A DNA stretch of 64,000 nt from Varroa destructor (taxonomy: Eukaryota; Arthropoda; Arachnida; Mesostigmata; Varroidae), in the NCBI RefSeq assembly GCF_002443255.2, contig NW_019211456.1:13538229-13602228 (forward strand), written 5' to 3'. The notes under the pieces are model-generated. The model saw nothing but the letters and a program-made list of their open reading frames with translations. It did not search any database and was not told the DNA's origin. Below, piece after piece: positions 23,252 through 36,315 of the stretch; position 1 is the stretch's first letter; each line of letters opens with the position of its first letter. Made by a program: the position numbers and the translations under genes.

Positions 23252-24559
23252 GGATCGAATTCGAGAAAAGCTTTGCTAAACCTACATAGTCCTGTCGGTA
23301 CCTAAGAGAAAGCGATATGTTTAGTAAACCGCTTGCGCCGTTATACAACATAATACAACGTAATCGAACAATTTATAAATTGCTTCTGGACAATTTGTTC
23401 TCATATGTAGGAGGAGGTGCGCGTGTGCAAAGGCCTCTATAATATAAGGCAATGTTTAATAGCAGCGGTTATGCATAAAGTATTACAACAAATTTATATG
23501 GTGCGATTGTCGCATAGAGTAAATATCTGAAAATGATTTATAGCCATTCGTTGTGAGTAATAAACGATAGGTGCATTCTACTTGTTAGCAATAATTACAA
23601 CAATGATCTATTGTTTGCCGTGTTAGCATAATGCAAATCATAGTAAAAATCAACATTTTTTAGCCATTCTTAACACGCTACCGCTATCCCACATTGTCTA
23701 ACTGCATTTACTTGGGAAGGGACGAATATTGCGAGATGTTTACGCGTAGTCTGAAAACTTCGGTACTCAAAGCCGCGTTTGAGATGCAATGCTCAGCGAA
23801 ATTGGTCCCTGGTGTCCTCGACAGTCGAAAAGGCAATTTTGCCTGCCACTTGTCAACTTCAAGCAAGAACATACAGTGTTTAGCGGGTTTCAGACATTAA
23901 ATTAACATCCAATTAGCTTCTGAAGTATAAGGGACTCTTCACATTACCGTGTCTATTGTTCAACATTAGCCTTGAGGCGTATGAGCCTTATGTCAGCTAA
24001 TTCATTCTATAAAAAGGTTCTTCCAAGGATACTTTTTCGAACCTTGTCACAAGCTATTCGTACTAATTGATAGTAGGAAAGTTTCAACATGTTGATTTGT
24101 TGTTTCGATAACTTGCTTCAGAAGACAAACTCTGCGCCGTTTCAAGGATAATTTTCAACCATTAACCACTCCAAAAAGCTCTGGCGTGTAGGATATCTTT
24201 TGGATGGAGCAAGGTAGGTAGTGGCATTAATCACCCGTCACTTTTTCACACCCGGGGATTCCCACAGGACAACAAACATGCACTTTGTGCTCTTTGCTCC
24301 CCAGTGAGGTGTTCCTACACACAAGGGTGGTACTTTTGGCATGTATTCGAATACGAGTGCTTCCGCTGTACGCAAACTAGAAGCTTTAATCCGACATTGG
24401 CGCCCCGCGCTATTAAAATGATAATAACGCCCCCCCGGCTCTTCGAGGGAGAAGCTCTTTGTTAACGTGATGCCGGCAGCACGCGAGTCGTGCTGAATGT
24501 TAGTTAAGTGAGACGACAGCGTTCTCATTCTCCTCTTATACATGGTGTATTTCGTGTTC

Positions 24560-24625
24560 CAGCTTTCGTTCTTCAAAACGAAGCCGAAGCCGAAGCGAAG
24601 GCTTCGTTTTGAAGAACGAAAGCTG
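24560..24625. repeat. Perfect 26-bp inverted repeat, 14-base loop
   Basis: The arms are 24560-24585 and 24600-24625. They begin CAGCTTTCGTTCTTC and end GAAGAACGAAAGCTG and are exactly complementary over all 26 bases. The loop is purine-rich and repeats GAAGCC/GAAGCG units. Such a hairpin would be stable as RNA or as extruded DNA. No transposase or known small RNA is adjacent. It could be the centre of a fold-back element, a recent inverted duplication, or a small-RNA precursor. Confidence 0.9.
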
Positions 24626-27099
24626 AGAAGCGCACGAGCTGAAGTACTTCAACTTCACTTGGCTCGACTCAATGCACGAATATGCGACGTGATTTAATGA
24701 CGTTGACGGCTGACGAGTGTGCAAGCCGTACTCTTTAAGCTCTCGTGCACGCTGGAATCTTTTGTTATGACGGCAACAGGCAAAAAGGCGTAGTTTTTAA
24801 ATAACAAGTGTTCTAATGATAATCCACCTAATGAACGCTGTAACTGACGACGTCATAAAGGCGACAGCTTAGATATGAACACTTCAAAGGGAAAGAGACC
24901 GAGCTACGGAATACTAGAAAACACAGGTCCGCATATCGTAAAGTTAGTTTTCCTTGGTTATTCAATTTCTACCATTCCTTTGGTGTAAACTAATTTTTGC
25001 CACTTAGCAATAACACGCAAATATCTGGTCCACAGCGAGTTTAGATTTATTTATTATATTTAATTTTTCCATCATGAAAGTGCACCGAGATATTGTCACC
25101 GCAGTAAACGGTCATTGCTGAAGCAAAAGTACGATTTTCGTTTTCCTCGTTGCCGATCTAGTACGTTTAAAGACCTACTTAATTCTGAATACTTCGAAAA
25201 TTATGTAGATATTGTTGGCGAGATTTCATACATGACAGGTGGCCGACGTCTTGACAGAATGATTAACTAATGAAACAAACAATTTCGGTGGGTTAGGTAC
25301 GTTCGAAGATTGCGCAGTTCAAAACCTGTAACAGTGAACTGGATTAACAATATCCCATAATGTTTGTTTTCAGCTCATATACTAACTGAATAATTTAGCG
25401 AATACGTATACGATATAGGTAAAATTTAGCACCTTTTCGAACGTCTGTGAAATGGAAAAGTCTTCCCCTAAGACCGTGTCCTTTTTCATGCTCCGTCCGT
25501 GCGCTTGCTGCAGTTCTCGAAAGTTTAAAGTGTTCCCTTCCCAAGTTAAGGCCGCATTTTCCTGGGGCTTCATGAAGTTGGTGGATGGTACCGATCAGAG
25601 AGCAGACGGATACGGTATAGTTGGTACGCTTTGTAGCACCCCATCAGTACTGAGGAGGGCTGCGTGTGATGCACTAACCTGATGCGGCTTGATCGTAATG
25701 TTATTATAATGAGATAGTGGACGAACAGCCACCACGGTGGGGTGTCATTACGATAATCCAGCTTTGCGCTGCGCTATTCCTCAAGCGTCAGGCTACCACA
25801 CATTCCCGCGTACTCTTTAAGAGAGGGAAACCCCCATGAAATCGCAGGAACGCCACGCCTCAGTAACGAGAATCTCTTGAACTAGCTAGCATTGCTTGGT
25901 TGCTAGGATTAGATCGTGTTAGCACATCATCGAAACAAATGCACTGCTTCATAGTGGCGTGCAAGGGTGCATGACGAGACTGACCTGACACACTGATGAT
26001 AATGATAATCGTTCTGCATCGTGCTATGCTGAAGATGTCAACAACATGAGGTTACCTTCATGCGTAAGAACATTTTATTAAAGATAAGATGATTGAACAT
26101 AAATGCAACGTTAACTAATTTGGACGCTTTAATCGTTCAAGCCGGCTTTCGTTTGTAGGCTTTAATGAAAGGATACCTATACCAATTAAATAAGAATAAA
26201 AAAGAAGTGACTTTTGGACATCTGAGAAGAAGTAGGATTTAAGGGATAAACCATATAAGATCTTATCCAAATATGCATCCGTTTGTCTTCAAAGTTAACA
26301 AAAATCCGAGATAAGAAAAACCCATGCAACCTACGGAAAAAAACACTTGGAATGAAGAGAGCTTCCACTAACCAATTAGACAAACAGTATTGTGTGATAT
26401 CGGCTGAATATTCTCTCTAAAGGTAGGATAGCTGTTAAAACCATAGCAGTTTAATATAAGTACGTTGTTCGTTAATGCGAGAAAAATTTTCTTAGAGAAC
26501 AACTACAACTCTACATGTTGCTGTGATTTGGATACCTAATTTTAGACGTTTCATTTTCAAATATTATGTACCTTTACAAGGTAGCGTCGTACTCAAAAAA
26601 AAGAAAAGGCGCCTGTCAACCATTTTCATGAAAAGGTAGGTAACTGACGCCCCAACAACCTTTCCCGAATCAATTAAACTCCACAAAGTATTATTAACTT
26701 ATTATTTGTTCGAGATACATTCAAACTCCTGTGCATCGACGCTCACTGAATATACATATATATGTAGAATAAAAAACATTTGCCCATGAGATACAATAAT
26801 GGTAAGAATTATCAAAGTAACTTCTACATGGCTTTACCGACTTGACACCCAAAAAGTAACTCCGCTTGCTCTGCTGGTAATATTGTTGCTTTGTAAGCGT
26901 GCCGCAACAGCGCGGAAAGAAAGAGACAGTTTTCTAGTACAAACGTCCTTCAGTTAAATAGTCCCTAAATAGCTGGTCCCCCCCCTAACGAGAAGCGACG
27001 ATCAACGAATTGTTGAGCACCGACATGAACCTACTCTTTTATCCGGAAAATTCCCACGTCGGTCGACTGATGCAGACGCAGTGAGGTTTAAGGCGCGGC

Positions 27100-27932
27100 A
27101 ACGGCACGGAAGTATTTAGAGACGTGTGCATGAGTGATCATCATTGTAGCGTAGTGCTTCACGATACATCCGCCATCGCCGCCGCCGCCGCGGCAGCAAC
27201 AACTGCCTTAGGTAACAATTGCTATAGCGCAATAAAGAACTGAAGCATAGCAGCACTATTAGTTGCTCTACGTTAACGTCTCGACGGAGCTCTCCTGCAG
27301 ACGAGCAGACGAAGCAGTAGGGAAGAGCCTACGAAGCCTTTCATTCGCCTCGTTGATGGTAGTCTGGCCTAACTGGCTGGCTTGCCGGCTGGCCTGCAGC
27401 TTTGCTCGTTGATTCTTCGTCGTCCTCTCTGGGGTTCATTCATACATAAATATGTCTTGTCGGTTCTTCTTAAAGAGGCCGATTTGAGAGTTGCTTTGAG
27501 CCCTGCGCCGTTCTCAGGCAACTGTTAGCGCCGTCACTGGTCCTGCCTCTGCCGTCTCCGCACCTGTACCTGCCATATTCTTTTCATTCATTTCCTTATC
27601 ATCTGCTCCTTTTCCTGCTGCTCCTTACCTCTTTGCTGCTATATTGTGCTTTCGTTCACTTCGCTACTGCCACTAACGTGTTTCGTGTTGGCGCCAGCGG
27701 AGAGGTGAACGGCATTGCTTCGTTTATCTCTCACTTTTTCATTTCGGGGCAATTTCAACTCGACAGCTGCCACTGCCCCGCTGCACCAACTAGCAGTCTT
27801 CTCTCCCCTTCTCGAAAACCCCATTGCCACCTATCTGCCTATCTCATTTAGATCTTGTCGGGGCGTTCCTCAGCACAGCTGTAAAACGTGCTTTTCTGCT
27901 ACGCCAGCGACAGCCGCGTCTCTTTCTCTCTC

Positions 27933-27966
<34 letters not shown>
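27100..27966. promoter_or_regulatory. GC-rich, pyrimidine-rich island, promoter or 5' UTR-like
   Basis: Composition changes sharply: GCC repeats at 27171-27196, C/T-rich DNA to about 27930, then a pure TA microsatellite at 27937-27966 flanked by CTTTA and TAAAG. No start codon followed by a convincing exon was found. Similar islands elsewhere in the window sit beside probable first exons, so a promoter or untranslated exon is the best guess (inference). Confidence 0.3.
27937..27966. repeat. (TA)n microsatellite
   Basis: Fifteen uninterrupted TA units, bounded by complementary CTT and AAG, so the whole is palindromic. Confidence 0.95.
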
Positions 27967-27969
<3 letters not shown>

Positions 27970-30900
27970 GAAAAAGGGATCAAAGGGGAGTGATAAAAGG
28001 ACAATCAGTGGGAATAGGGCGGTTTAGGAGATGATTAAGGCTCTTTAAGAATGGAACGATGAGGAAAAAATGAAAGAAAAGAGGGGACATATGTGCGAAT
28101 CCTTCAAGTGAATGTAGTTAATATAAATTTAACTGTTTAAGTATAAAGTAGCGGAAAAGGGAAAGGAAAAATTTGCAGTAAGGTAACATGAAGGTGCCCG
28201 CATGATTGTACCCGAAACTATATTGTTAGAAAAAAAAAAAGGAAAAATCTCACAGATCGAGAAGATGAAGGCTATCCATTAATTTTTTATAGTGCGATAT
28301 GTGTTCTGCTATTGGTTTTTGTTAGGATTCGTTTGAAGGGTTTGGAATGTATATTTGTAACCAAAAGTAAACATCGAATAGTCTGCGTCGGGCCGTCTCA
28401 TTTGAGTCAAGTTGATTCTGTAGCTGTAGCACCCATTGATATGATTGTCGATACGATAGATTATGATTAGCCTCCTCCGTTCTAAGGGTGGACAGCATGA
28501 GGAGAAATTTAAACGGTTGCTTTGAGAAATATCATATTTTTAACGTCTTTCAAAGCAGAACGCAAACTTAGGGAACAGGGCTATGGAAGCTGTTCTGTCG
28601 TCATCGATGCGTCAACACAGAACACAGTATCGTATATGCCTGCAGACTCGTGTATGAAGGTTGGGCTACCTGCCCAGTTTGCGATCGTGACAATTACGGG
28701 TTGAAGTGCGCAACGATGTCGAAGAGCTGTGACTAGAACCTGTGAAAAAGGTAGAATAGCTGAAGAAGGAGGTTGCTATCGGAGAGCGGTACGCGGAGTA
28801 CAAAAAGTGACGAGAGGGTAGTGCACCGGTGAAGTAGGTATGCATCCTTGCATATGCCTAAAAGATCGGAAGAACAACTTTTCTTTCGCTAGAAAACCTC
28901 ATTGTTTTTTACCGAAAAGGACAGATTGCTGAGAGGATATATGGGCGAGTCGCTAGTCGTGGATTACAGCGTTCCCTCGTCCGGGGCAGGCGGCGGTGGC
29001 AAGACGGATCGAAACAAGCGATCGAGTTCGTTCTTTTGAGTCCGACTCACGTCTGTTTCTCTGTCAATTTTCCTTAGCGCCTGCCCGATTTTCTAACTTT
29101 CGTTGCTTGCCGTATGACGAACAAAAACACACTCGCGCACAATACGACACAGCCTGCGGATTACACCTCTTAAAGCCGTCTTTTCACGATTTGACATATT
29201 GATGGGCATTCCTACGACTGCAGAATAACCTTCAGGCCAGCTATACCAGCAACTACACAACATGCACTAGCGACGCTTGCAGGAGCAACTGTTGTAGAAG
29301 TAGTAGAAGACCAGTGTAGACTGTCATCCTCTTTCCATTGAGAGTCGGGCATCGAGGGTTTGAGCATTCACACGTCAAGCCGCTTATTGACAGCATGCGC
29401 CTCGCGCTATAGGGCCCGCCTCTTGCTTGTCGTGCATTTTGCACATAGTTCCATCTCTGCCATTATCAAGAGAAGCTGTAGCAACAATTAACATCATGAT
29501 CACTGTTACCATCGGGATCGCCATCGGGTCTTTGCTCTTTTTCTGTATCACCCACTCCATCTTGTCAATATAGTGAGGAGAAGATCACACGTCAACGACG
29601 AAAGACGACCGAAGCATAGGTCTCCGGCGAAGACGAGCGTGGCCCGGAAAAGCGAGGAAAGGACCCAGCAAGGCGCGGTGGTAAACATCTTAACACTCAT
29701 AGAACATTTGACAGACGTGTCAATATTACGTGTTCGCACAGCGCACAATCCCATTCCAATAGATCCAGCTGTTGTGGCAGTGAATCGAGTACGGCTGCAG
29801 TACGGCAAAGAGCATCTTGTAGGGGCATACGACTAATCTAATATGATTGTTGCTAAGCCGTATATACCTACTCACCTATCTATACTAGTATATGTGTTGG
29901 GCATTGCCTATGCCCACCGAATATTGTACGATACCTACTGCGACCTCGGAAATATTTGCCATTATATCTACACAGTAGCAGCAGCTGCCGCTGTAAAAAT
30001 AATCCAGTGGTGTTTCGGTCTAATTGTAGTAACGGAAATGAGGAAATCTGTCTGATATTCGATAGTTGTTATCATTATTAAGCCTAATGTTATTACATCT
30101 GCCTCACAACTCATCAAAGAGTGACAAGGTATGTTTACTGAATCAGCGTAAGTGGTGGCAGTTACAATATCATTGCAGTACTCTTTCTGCGAATATACGG
30201 CCATATACGTAGAACCGATAAGGTCGACATATTAATAGACACGATCCGTTAGGATCCTTCAATCCGAAGGAGAGATCAACTGGAATGATAACAGATGATA
30301 TCTCACACCTGAGTCCAGAACTGGAAATTTAAATTAATTTTTTTTTTTTTTAATAAAAATTAATTTTGCGCTATGTTGAAATGACTGATGAGTGCATCAC
30401 ATTTTAAATGTTTCCTTTTTTCACCTTCAGAGAGCCACAGTGCTACCACGTACGCTGGTTGGTTGAGGCCATTGCAAATAGATTTGACGTGGACCACTAG
30501 AAAATGTTATGGCGCATCGTGATTTTTGTGACAGACCTGTAAGGGAATACCATTCGTCTAGCTGAAATAACTGGCTAGTTTATCGATCAAAAACTAGCCA
30601 GATATTTTTGATTATCACTGATGAAAATTATTCTTTGAATGAAATACACTTGACAAATGTGTTTGTATAGTAACAAATAGTAAGATAAAGACAACTTGTA
30701 AATGTTATGACCATTAGCAATGTACTTGTTCAGTTTACTTACATGTTATATGTTATGGAAGGAAATCCGGAACATGAAGGTGGCAATTCAGTACTCAGTA
30801 ACGCACATCAGTATTACGTACGTTTCCATGCATCAAGTCTGAACTGTCATCATATCTTGTACGTAATCGTTTGCACGTACCTTTCGAAGCACCCACCTGG

Positions 30901-33900
30901 TTTGATGCGTAACCACGTATTTCAGCTATTTTACAGTGTATATATATTATCGTTTTAATGAAAACGACCATTATCATCGACCAGCATTACCAACTACCAT
31001 TTAAATCCAGGAAGTTGCTTCAGAGTAGTAAAAAAAGAACGTTAAGCTTATTTACACTGCTGGCTGCTGGCTATAATCAGCTATAATAGCCCTTCATTTT
31101 TAACAACTGAAAGTACGCACATTAGGTTCACACTGTATTTAATCAACCACACAGAGTTCCTCATAAAACAACGAATATCTGCATATGTAAACTGCATTAT
31201 TAAAATTAGAAAAAAAATCTTTCGGTGGAAATCCACTTGATTTTTCCCTACTCGCGTTTACGTTTTAGAGCTCTAACGAACTGATCATATTGTACGAGCT
31301 AAGCCTATTCGGTCGATCATTAATCGAAGCTTATTCCCCCCACTGAACAGAGAGGTTCTGGATGGACCGCCTTAGCTCAGTCACAACTGACGTGGGGAGA
31401 TAGTGTTTTTCCTGCTCTTTTTGATACCTCTATGTCCAAGAGGTCATAGGGGGTTTGTCTAAATGGTTCCTGCTACCGCTCTCTGTGTTTAGCTCTGGCC
31501 TCCGATACGCGGCGACATTTGTGAGTCTCACGAATCCGCCTGAACAATTTAACGGACAGGCTGCGGAAATTTAACGAGGCTATGTCAACCAATCGAATTC
31601 CCATAAACTCTATTGTAGTCGCTGCGCCACTCACATAAGGTTGGCAACGGGGTCGAACGGCCTAGCAACCTAGACTCTGCTGCACACTATCTCTTCTGCT
31701 CAACGATTTTTTGTATTGATATAATAGATTTCTAAGTCTATTCTATTTGTCGATACCGCCCCATTGCTAAAGCGCATTTAATTGAACAGTCAACACGGGC
31801 TTCGCACAGGTGGAATCAATCGGTCCGGTTATTTCCCTTCACAGAAAGTAGAATCAACTACTGGCTATAAATCAATTTTACACGTAGAGATTACTCGAAG
31901 GCTAGAGAAGTAAACGGTCCCTAGGGTTTTTTGTGTCTCGCATTTGGTTGTCTCGGAAACGATCCCATTACCATCTTGTTACCTTAGCCGTAATACGGCA
32001 TATGGATTCGTCTACTACAATGAAATATTACTACTTTTTTTTTTGCCGGTACCCAATTATCTTCTCGTATGCTATAATGCTATCTGGTCCGTCTTATTTG
32101 CCCACTGGTTCGTGATCGGTGTCCGGCTCATTATTTTGTCGGCTTGTACTTCGTCCGTTGTTTGTATATGCAAACAAAAAGCTGCTTGTACAAGTGATCA
32201 TCTGGGTCCTTATTCGGCCGTCCATAAAACGTCTCTCGTACCTTTATTCTATCTCGCAAAGCGTACATCGTTTTACCCTTACCCGCAGCTGGTCGTTGTT
32301 TTCTTACCCGTTCGTCTGCACTTTCGACCGCCAAGCGACAGAATACGAAAGGGACGAATGTAGTGACGAACGTCTGTTCCATGCATAAAGTTGCTTTTGG
32401 CCATACTCCTTCTAATCGTATTACCGTTGCAATTCGGCCAAAGCAGCTCGACGTAAAGGGAAACAAAACAAGAAAGAACGATTCGGTTGTCGGCCAACGC
32501 TATCGTTGTTATGCCCGTTATTTACTTTTGACCTGAGTACTCTTCTGCTGGACTATTTACCAATTTAAATATCAAAGCAGTGACAACAGATGACATTGAA
32601 AAAGTAAGGTACGTAAAGGACTTCGATTTCAAAGAGGTAAGAATAGAGCACGTGGAGGCTAGCTATGCTTGCCAGCAGAGGCTATCTTAGAACACAGAAA
32701 GAGCAATATACTCAAGTAAAACGTAATTCAATGTTTACTTTGAATTTCTCATGGTGCGAATAGTGCGTTCCCGCATACTCCTTCAAACCGTCAACATCTT
32801 GTTTCTCCGGTTCGCTCGGCGATCCTTTTCATGCATCCTTAAACAAAGGAGATCACCATCTCTCCCCATTTCCATTCCATCATATAGCCATGTTGTGCGA
32901 TCTTACACGTGGTGCAACTCACGCCAGTGATGCCACTTGTATATCTGACCATTAAAAACATCATCCCTTTGATACGAAAGCCTCGCTTACACCCCCAAAA
33001 CCACTGCCGTCGATCGCCTTCTCCCACGCATTCGCTGTACTCTTCAACACTATCGCCCAGTTTCTTACTGTCGAACTCGACCGGGCAGAACATCGTTGTG
33101 TAGCCTTTTGCCCCGCCAGAGATGCATCTCTATGGTGGTGGCGTGATGATAGGGGCAAAAAATATCTTTGGGATCATAGCTAGAGCATTGAAAACGCCAA
33201 AACAAGTGAGCGCAGGGAAGACCGAAGAAAATCGGTAGAACATTGTTAGTAAACCCTCATCTCTTACATTTACTTCGCCTCGTAGATCCCTCATCGGTCG
33301 GTTCTCAGGTGAAATTTACTCATTTTACTTACTTTTCATGATGGCGGCAGCGGCACTAGTAGCAGTCTTTTGTACTGTGCCTAAAAAAAGCATCTAGGAA
33401 AATACCTGCGACGAAGAGCAAGCAAACGATGAACGACGAGACAGGTAGCGGCCATAGGCGGCCGCTGGGACGTTCTCGCGTTCATCAATTCTTTAGTTGT
33501 GATCTTGTTGAACTGGCGGTGTGATCTTGTGAACAAGAAATTAGATTCGAATCATTTTTGTTGCCCTCCAGTGTATCTCTTCTGTGCTGTTTCCGCAGAT
33601 ATATTAAGGTGCTCTGCTTGACGTGCCACTCTTTGTGAGTGCATGGGGTCTCCGCTACTCCCTAGGGTTGAAGAATATCGTCGTTTGTGTCTGTGAACAA
33701 CGGGCCGAATGAGTTCAAATCCATTGACCTGGCCAGACCCATGCAGACAATGATCAGGTAGAACTTCTGGGTAAACTGTAATTGATTTCAAGCATGACAT
33801 TTAATATCTGCTTCGTTCCAGGAAACATGAAGAACAAAATTATCTTCAAGCATAGTAGCAGGCAATTTGTCCAGCTCCTACGGAGAAGAAAAGCCTTAAA

Positions 33901-35862
33901 AGAACTGTGTAATGTTCCTAGGAAGCCATTACTTATGTTTACTCAAATTCTTTCGTGCAGCTAATACGTGACAGCCAAGGAGAAATTAGCACGACTAGCT
34001 AAAGAGCCTATTCTTCTAGCTTGTTTAACAGAATATCCATTGATATTTGGCCTTAAGTAGGCATTATGTAAGAAAAAGGGATTTGGGAGGACCGCAATGT
34101 TGAGTCCCTCAAGGCCTGAAAAAGCCTTTCATAGTGAGACCAAGAGCAGAGATACAAGTGTTACTGTCGAAACCATAGCTAACGACCACCGCCGGCAAGA
34201 AAGGAATAACAGAAAGCAAAGATGAAAGGTCTCATTGGCACTATATAGCCGGCATATAATCTAACCTATTATATTACACCACCTAAACCGCGACATGCGA
34301 AAATCGAAACAGACGAAATAGTCGTAGAGGAAACCTGTCATTAAGGTTCACCCACGCCTATGCCAATAAGCTACTTTCTGACATTGCTGACTATAGGAAG
34401 GAAAGACATCTCCTAAAAAAAAACGAAATATTGTTGCCATTTTCTCTATGGAATACCGTCAGGATACATCTATATAATGGTTGCCTTAATCCATACGGCT
34501 ATAACATATTTAATCGTTGACGGTACACAGTCCGGTGTCTGGCCTAACTCAAGCGCTGTCCGGGGCCGATGACGATATTGCGACAGTAGGACGCCTAGAG
34601 ATCAACAGCAAACCAGGTCCAATCACGAACTACTCACGTAGGCACTTTCAACCAGCCGTGGCATAATAGAGGAAAGATCGATATAGCGACAGACATTGTG
34701 ATGGCAGGCAATGCTTTACAGGTCCAATCTTTTGAAAGCGTCATAAGAGCAGAAGGAGTGGCGCTTATGCGATCTGTAGCAGAGTGCTTGGTTAGTCAGG
34801 CCAAGGATACGAGACGTGGTAGCGAGTTGGACGTTTTGCTAAGCACAGGATGCTTCCCAAGGAGCGAAGCGTTCTTGTTAACTGAAAGTGGGTATATGGG
34901 TAGATATAAGGCGGCCAATAATGTGAGACGGCGAAGTGGCCTGAATAGAAGGGAGTTAGGATGTTGTCGCCGAAAAGCCGAGCAAAACAGGCCCGGTCAC
35001 GTCCATCGGATATATCGCGACAATCAAAGCCTGACACGATGAGGACAAGGCAGGACAAGATAATATCATTGCGTAACTGAACGCGAATATGCGCAACCAG
35101 CATTAGACAACTCGAAAGTAGTTTCGTCGACAGCAATGACAACGACAGGCCGTTGCTGAGAGCGTATTTGGATCGTTTAAGAACTGCTCGTCGTGAACGA
35201 GCGGCAAAGTAAGGATAGCGCTAGAACTGGGGAATCAAAGGTGAGAGCTAAACCTGTCTGAGACTGGAGACGAACACTTATCGTATATGCTGAATGATAT
35301 GTCAATGCAGTGAGTTCAAGATAACGTCATTAAAAAGCAATATATAATAAAGAATAGAGAGGAAGGCTACGGCACAGCGAGTGCAATTGTGACGCATAGT
35401 AGTGGTCCCTTTGTTGGATGATGACGCATTGAAACAGCTCTCGCTTCTTGTAATTAATGCGCCGAACCTACATAAAGAAAGCTTGGCAAACGATTTGCGA
35501 TCTATCTTTTAGCGGCGCTAATTTATGATCTAGCTAGATCAGGCACGTGGCGCCCATATCGGTGGATATTACAGGAAACAGTTACCCGGTGGCGCACTTA
35601 ATGCCGTATGTGTAGTTAATATATATTTGCCTTTAACTTCAGTTATCGAATTCCCAACAAACCCACAATCTGTCATGTGTCGTTAACCAGTCAGTCTTTC
35701 GGAAACCGTTTCATCTTCGTACTCTGTCTGCTCGGCACAATTTGCATAGGGTACTACCATGTTGATTTCTCAGGCTTTTATTCAATAGTTCAATTTCCGA
35801 ATTTACCGGAGTTAGCGGTTTGAGCTAGACTAACTCACCTAACGTCACTGTCTATTTTTCAG

Positions 35863-35886
35863 AGAACCTTCAAAGCCATTTTTGGA
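35863..35886 (+). CDS. Possible 24-nt microexon
   Basis: A strong acceptor (cgtcactgtctatttttcag) is followed after exactly 24 bases by a good donor (GGA|GTAAGT). The length is a multiple of three and all three frames are open; phase 0 gives RTFKAIFG. No flanking exon has been tied to it. It may be a chance pairing of splice-like sites. Confidence 0.2.
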
Positions 35887-36232
35887 GTAAGTGTAGTGGC
35901 GTCGTTGCGTAGTTCTGCTACAGAGTTCAGCCTCTAAAACAAGGTATTTGTATACAAGTAACCAACGCATGGGAAGCTTTGTTACTTCGTATGCGATCGT
36001 CTACCTGCTGACAGAACTAGTTATTCTGTGAGTAAAAGTCTACAAAACCACCCGTCCATCGTCGGACATCGTTACTGGTGTTTTTTTTTTATCCTGCTTT
36101 CTAGCAACAGTTCCAAACTTTTTCATGGTTAGAAATATCAAATTTGATTCTACCTTTGTATAAACCCCTTGTCCTTGCAGTGCCTAGAAGTAAACTTCCA
36201 TTGCTAAGCCCATAATTTTGCTTCCACTGCAG

Positions 36233-36315
36233 GGAGTCCCTTAAGTCCAGGAAACGATCAAGCCAAACTATACTACCAACGTGCTCCTGGATGTGTTCCC
36301 GCCTGTTTTAACTAA
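36233..36315 (+). CDS. Possible terminal exon, cysteine-containing tail
   Basis: A strong acceptor (ttttgcttccactgcag) ends at 36232. Two frames stay open to nearby stops. One ends in APGCVPACFN before TAA at 36313-36315; the other has a dibasic KSRKR followed by PTCSWMC before TAA at 36309-36311. Both give a C-x3-C pair near the C-terminus. Which frame is used depends on an upstream exon I could not identify; the microexon at 35863-35886 would fit only in some phases. Not recognised. Confidence 0.25.

Larger units (their letters stand above)
23252..35862. other. Long stretch without a supported gene
   Basis: No gene is supportable in this 12.6 kb. It contains the perfect hairpin at 24560-24625, a GC-rich island at about 27.1-27.9 kb with GCC repeats and a TA microsatellite, and purine-rich DNA at about 28.0-28.3 kb. 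A minus-strand open frame of 112 codons (24238-24576) lies beside the hairpin. One plus-strand open frame after a decent acceptor (cttcgttccag, ending at 33822) runs 47 codons to a stop at 33964 and might be a terminal exon, but it has no partner. Confidence 0.5.
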
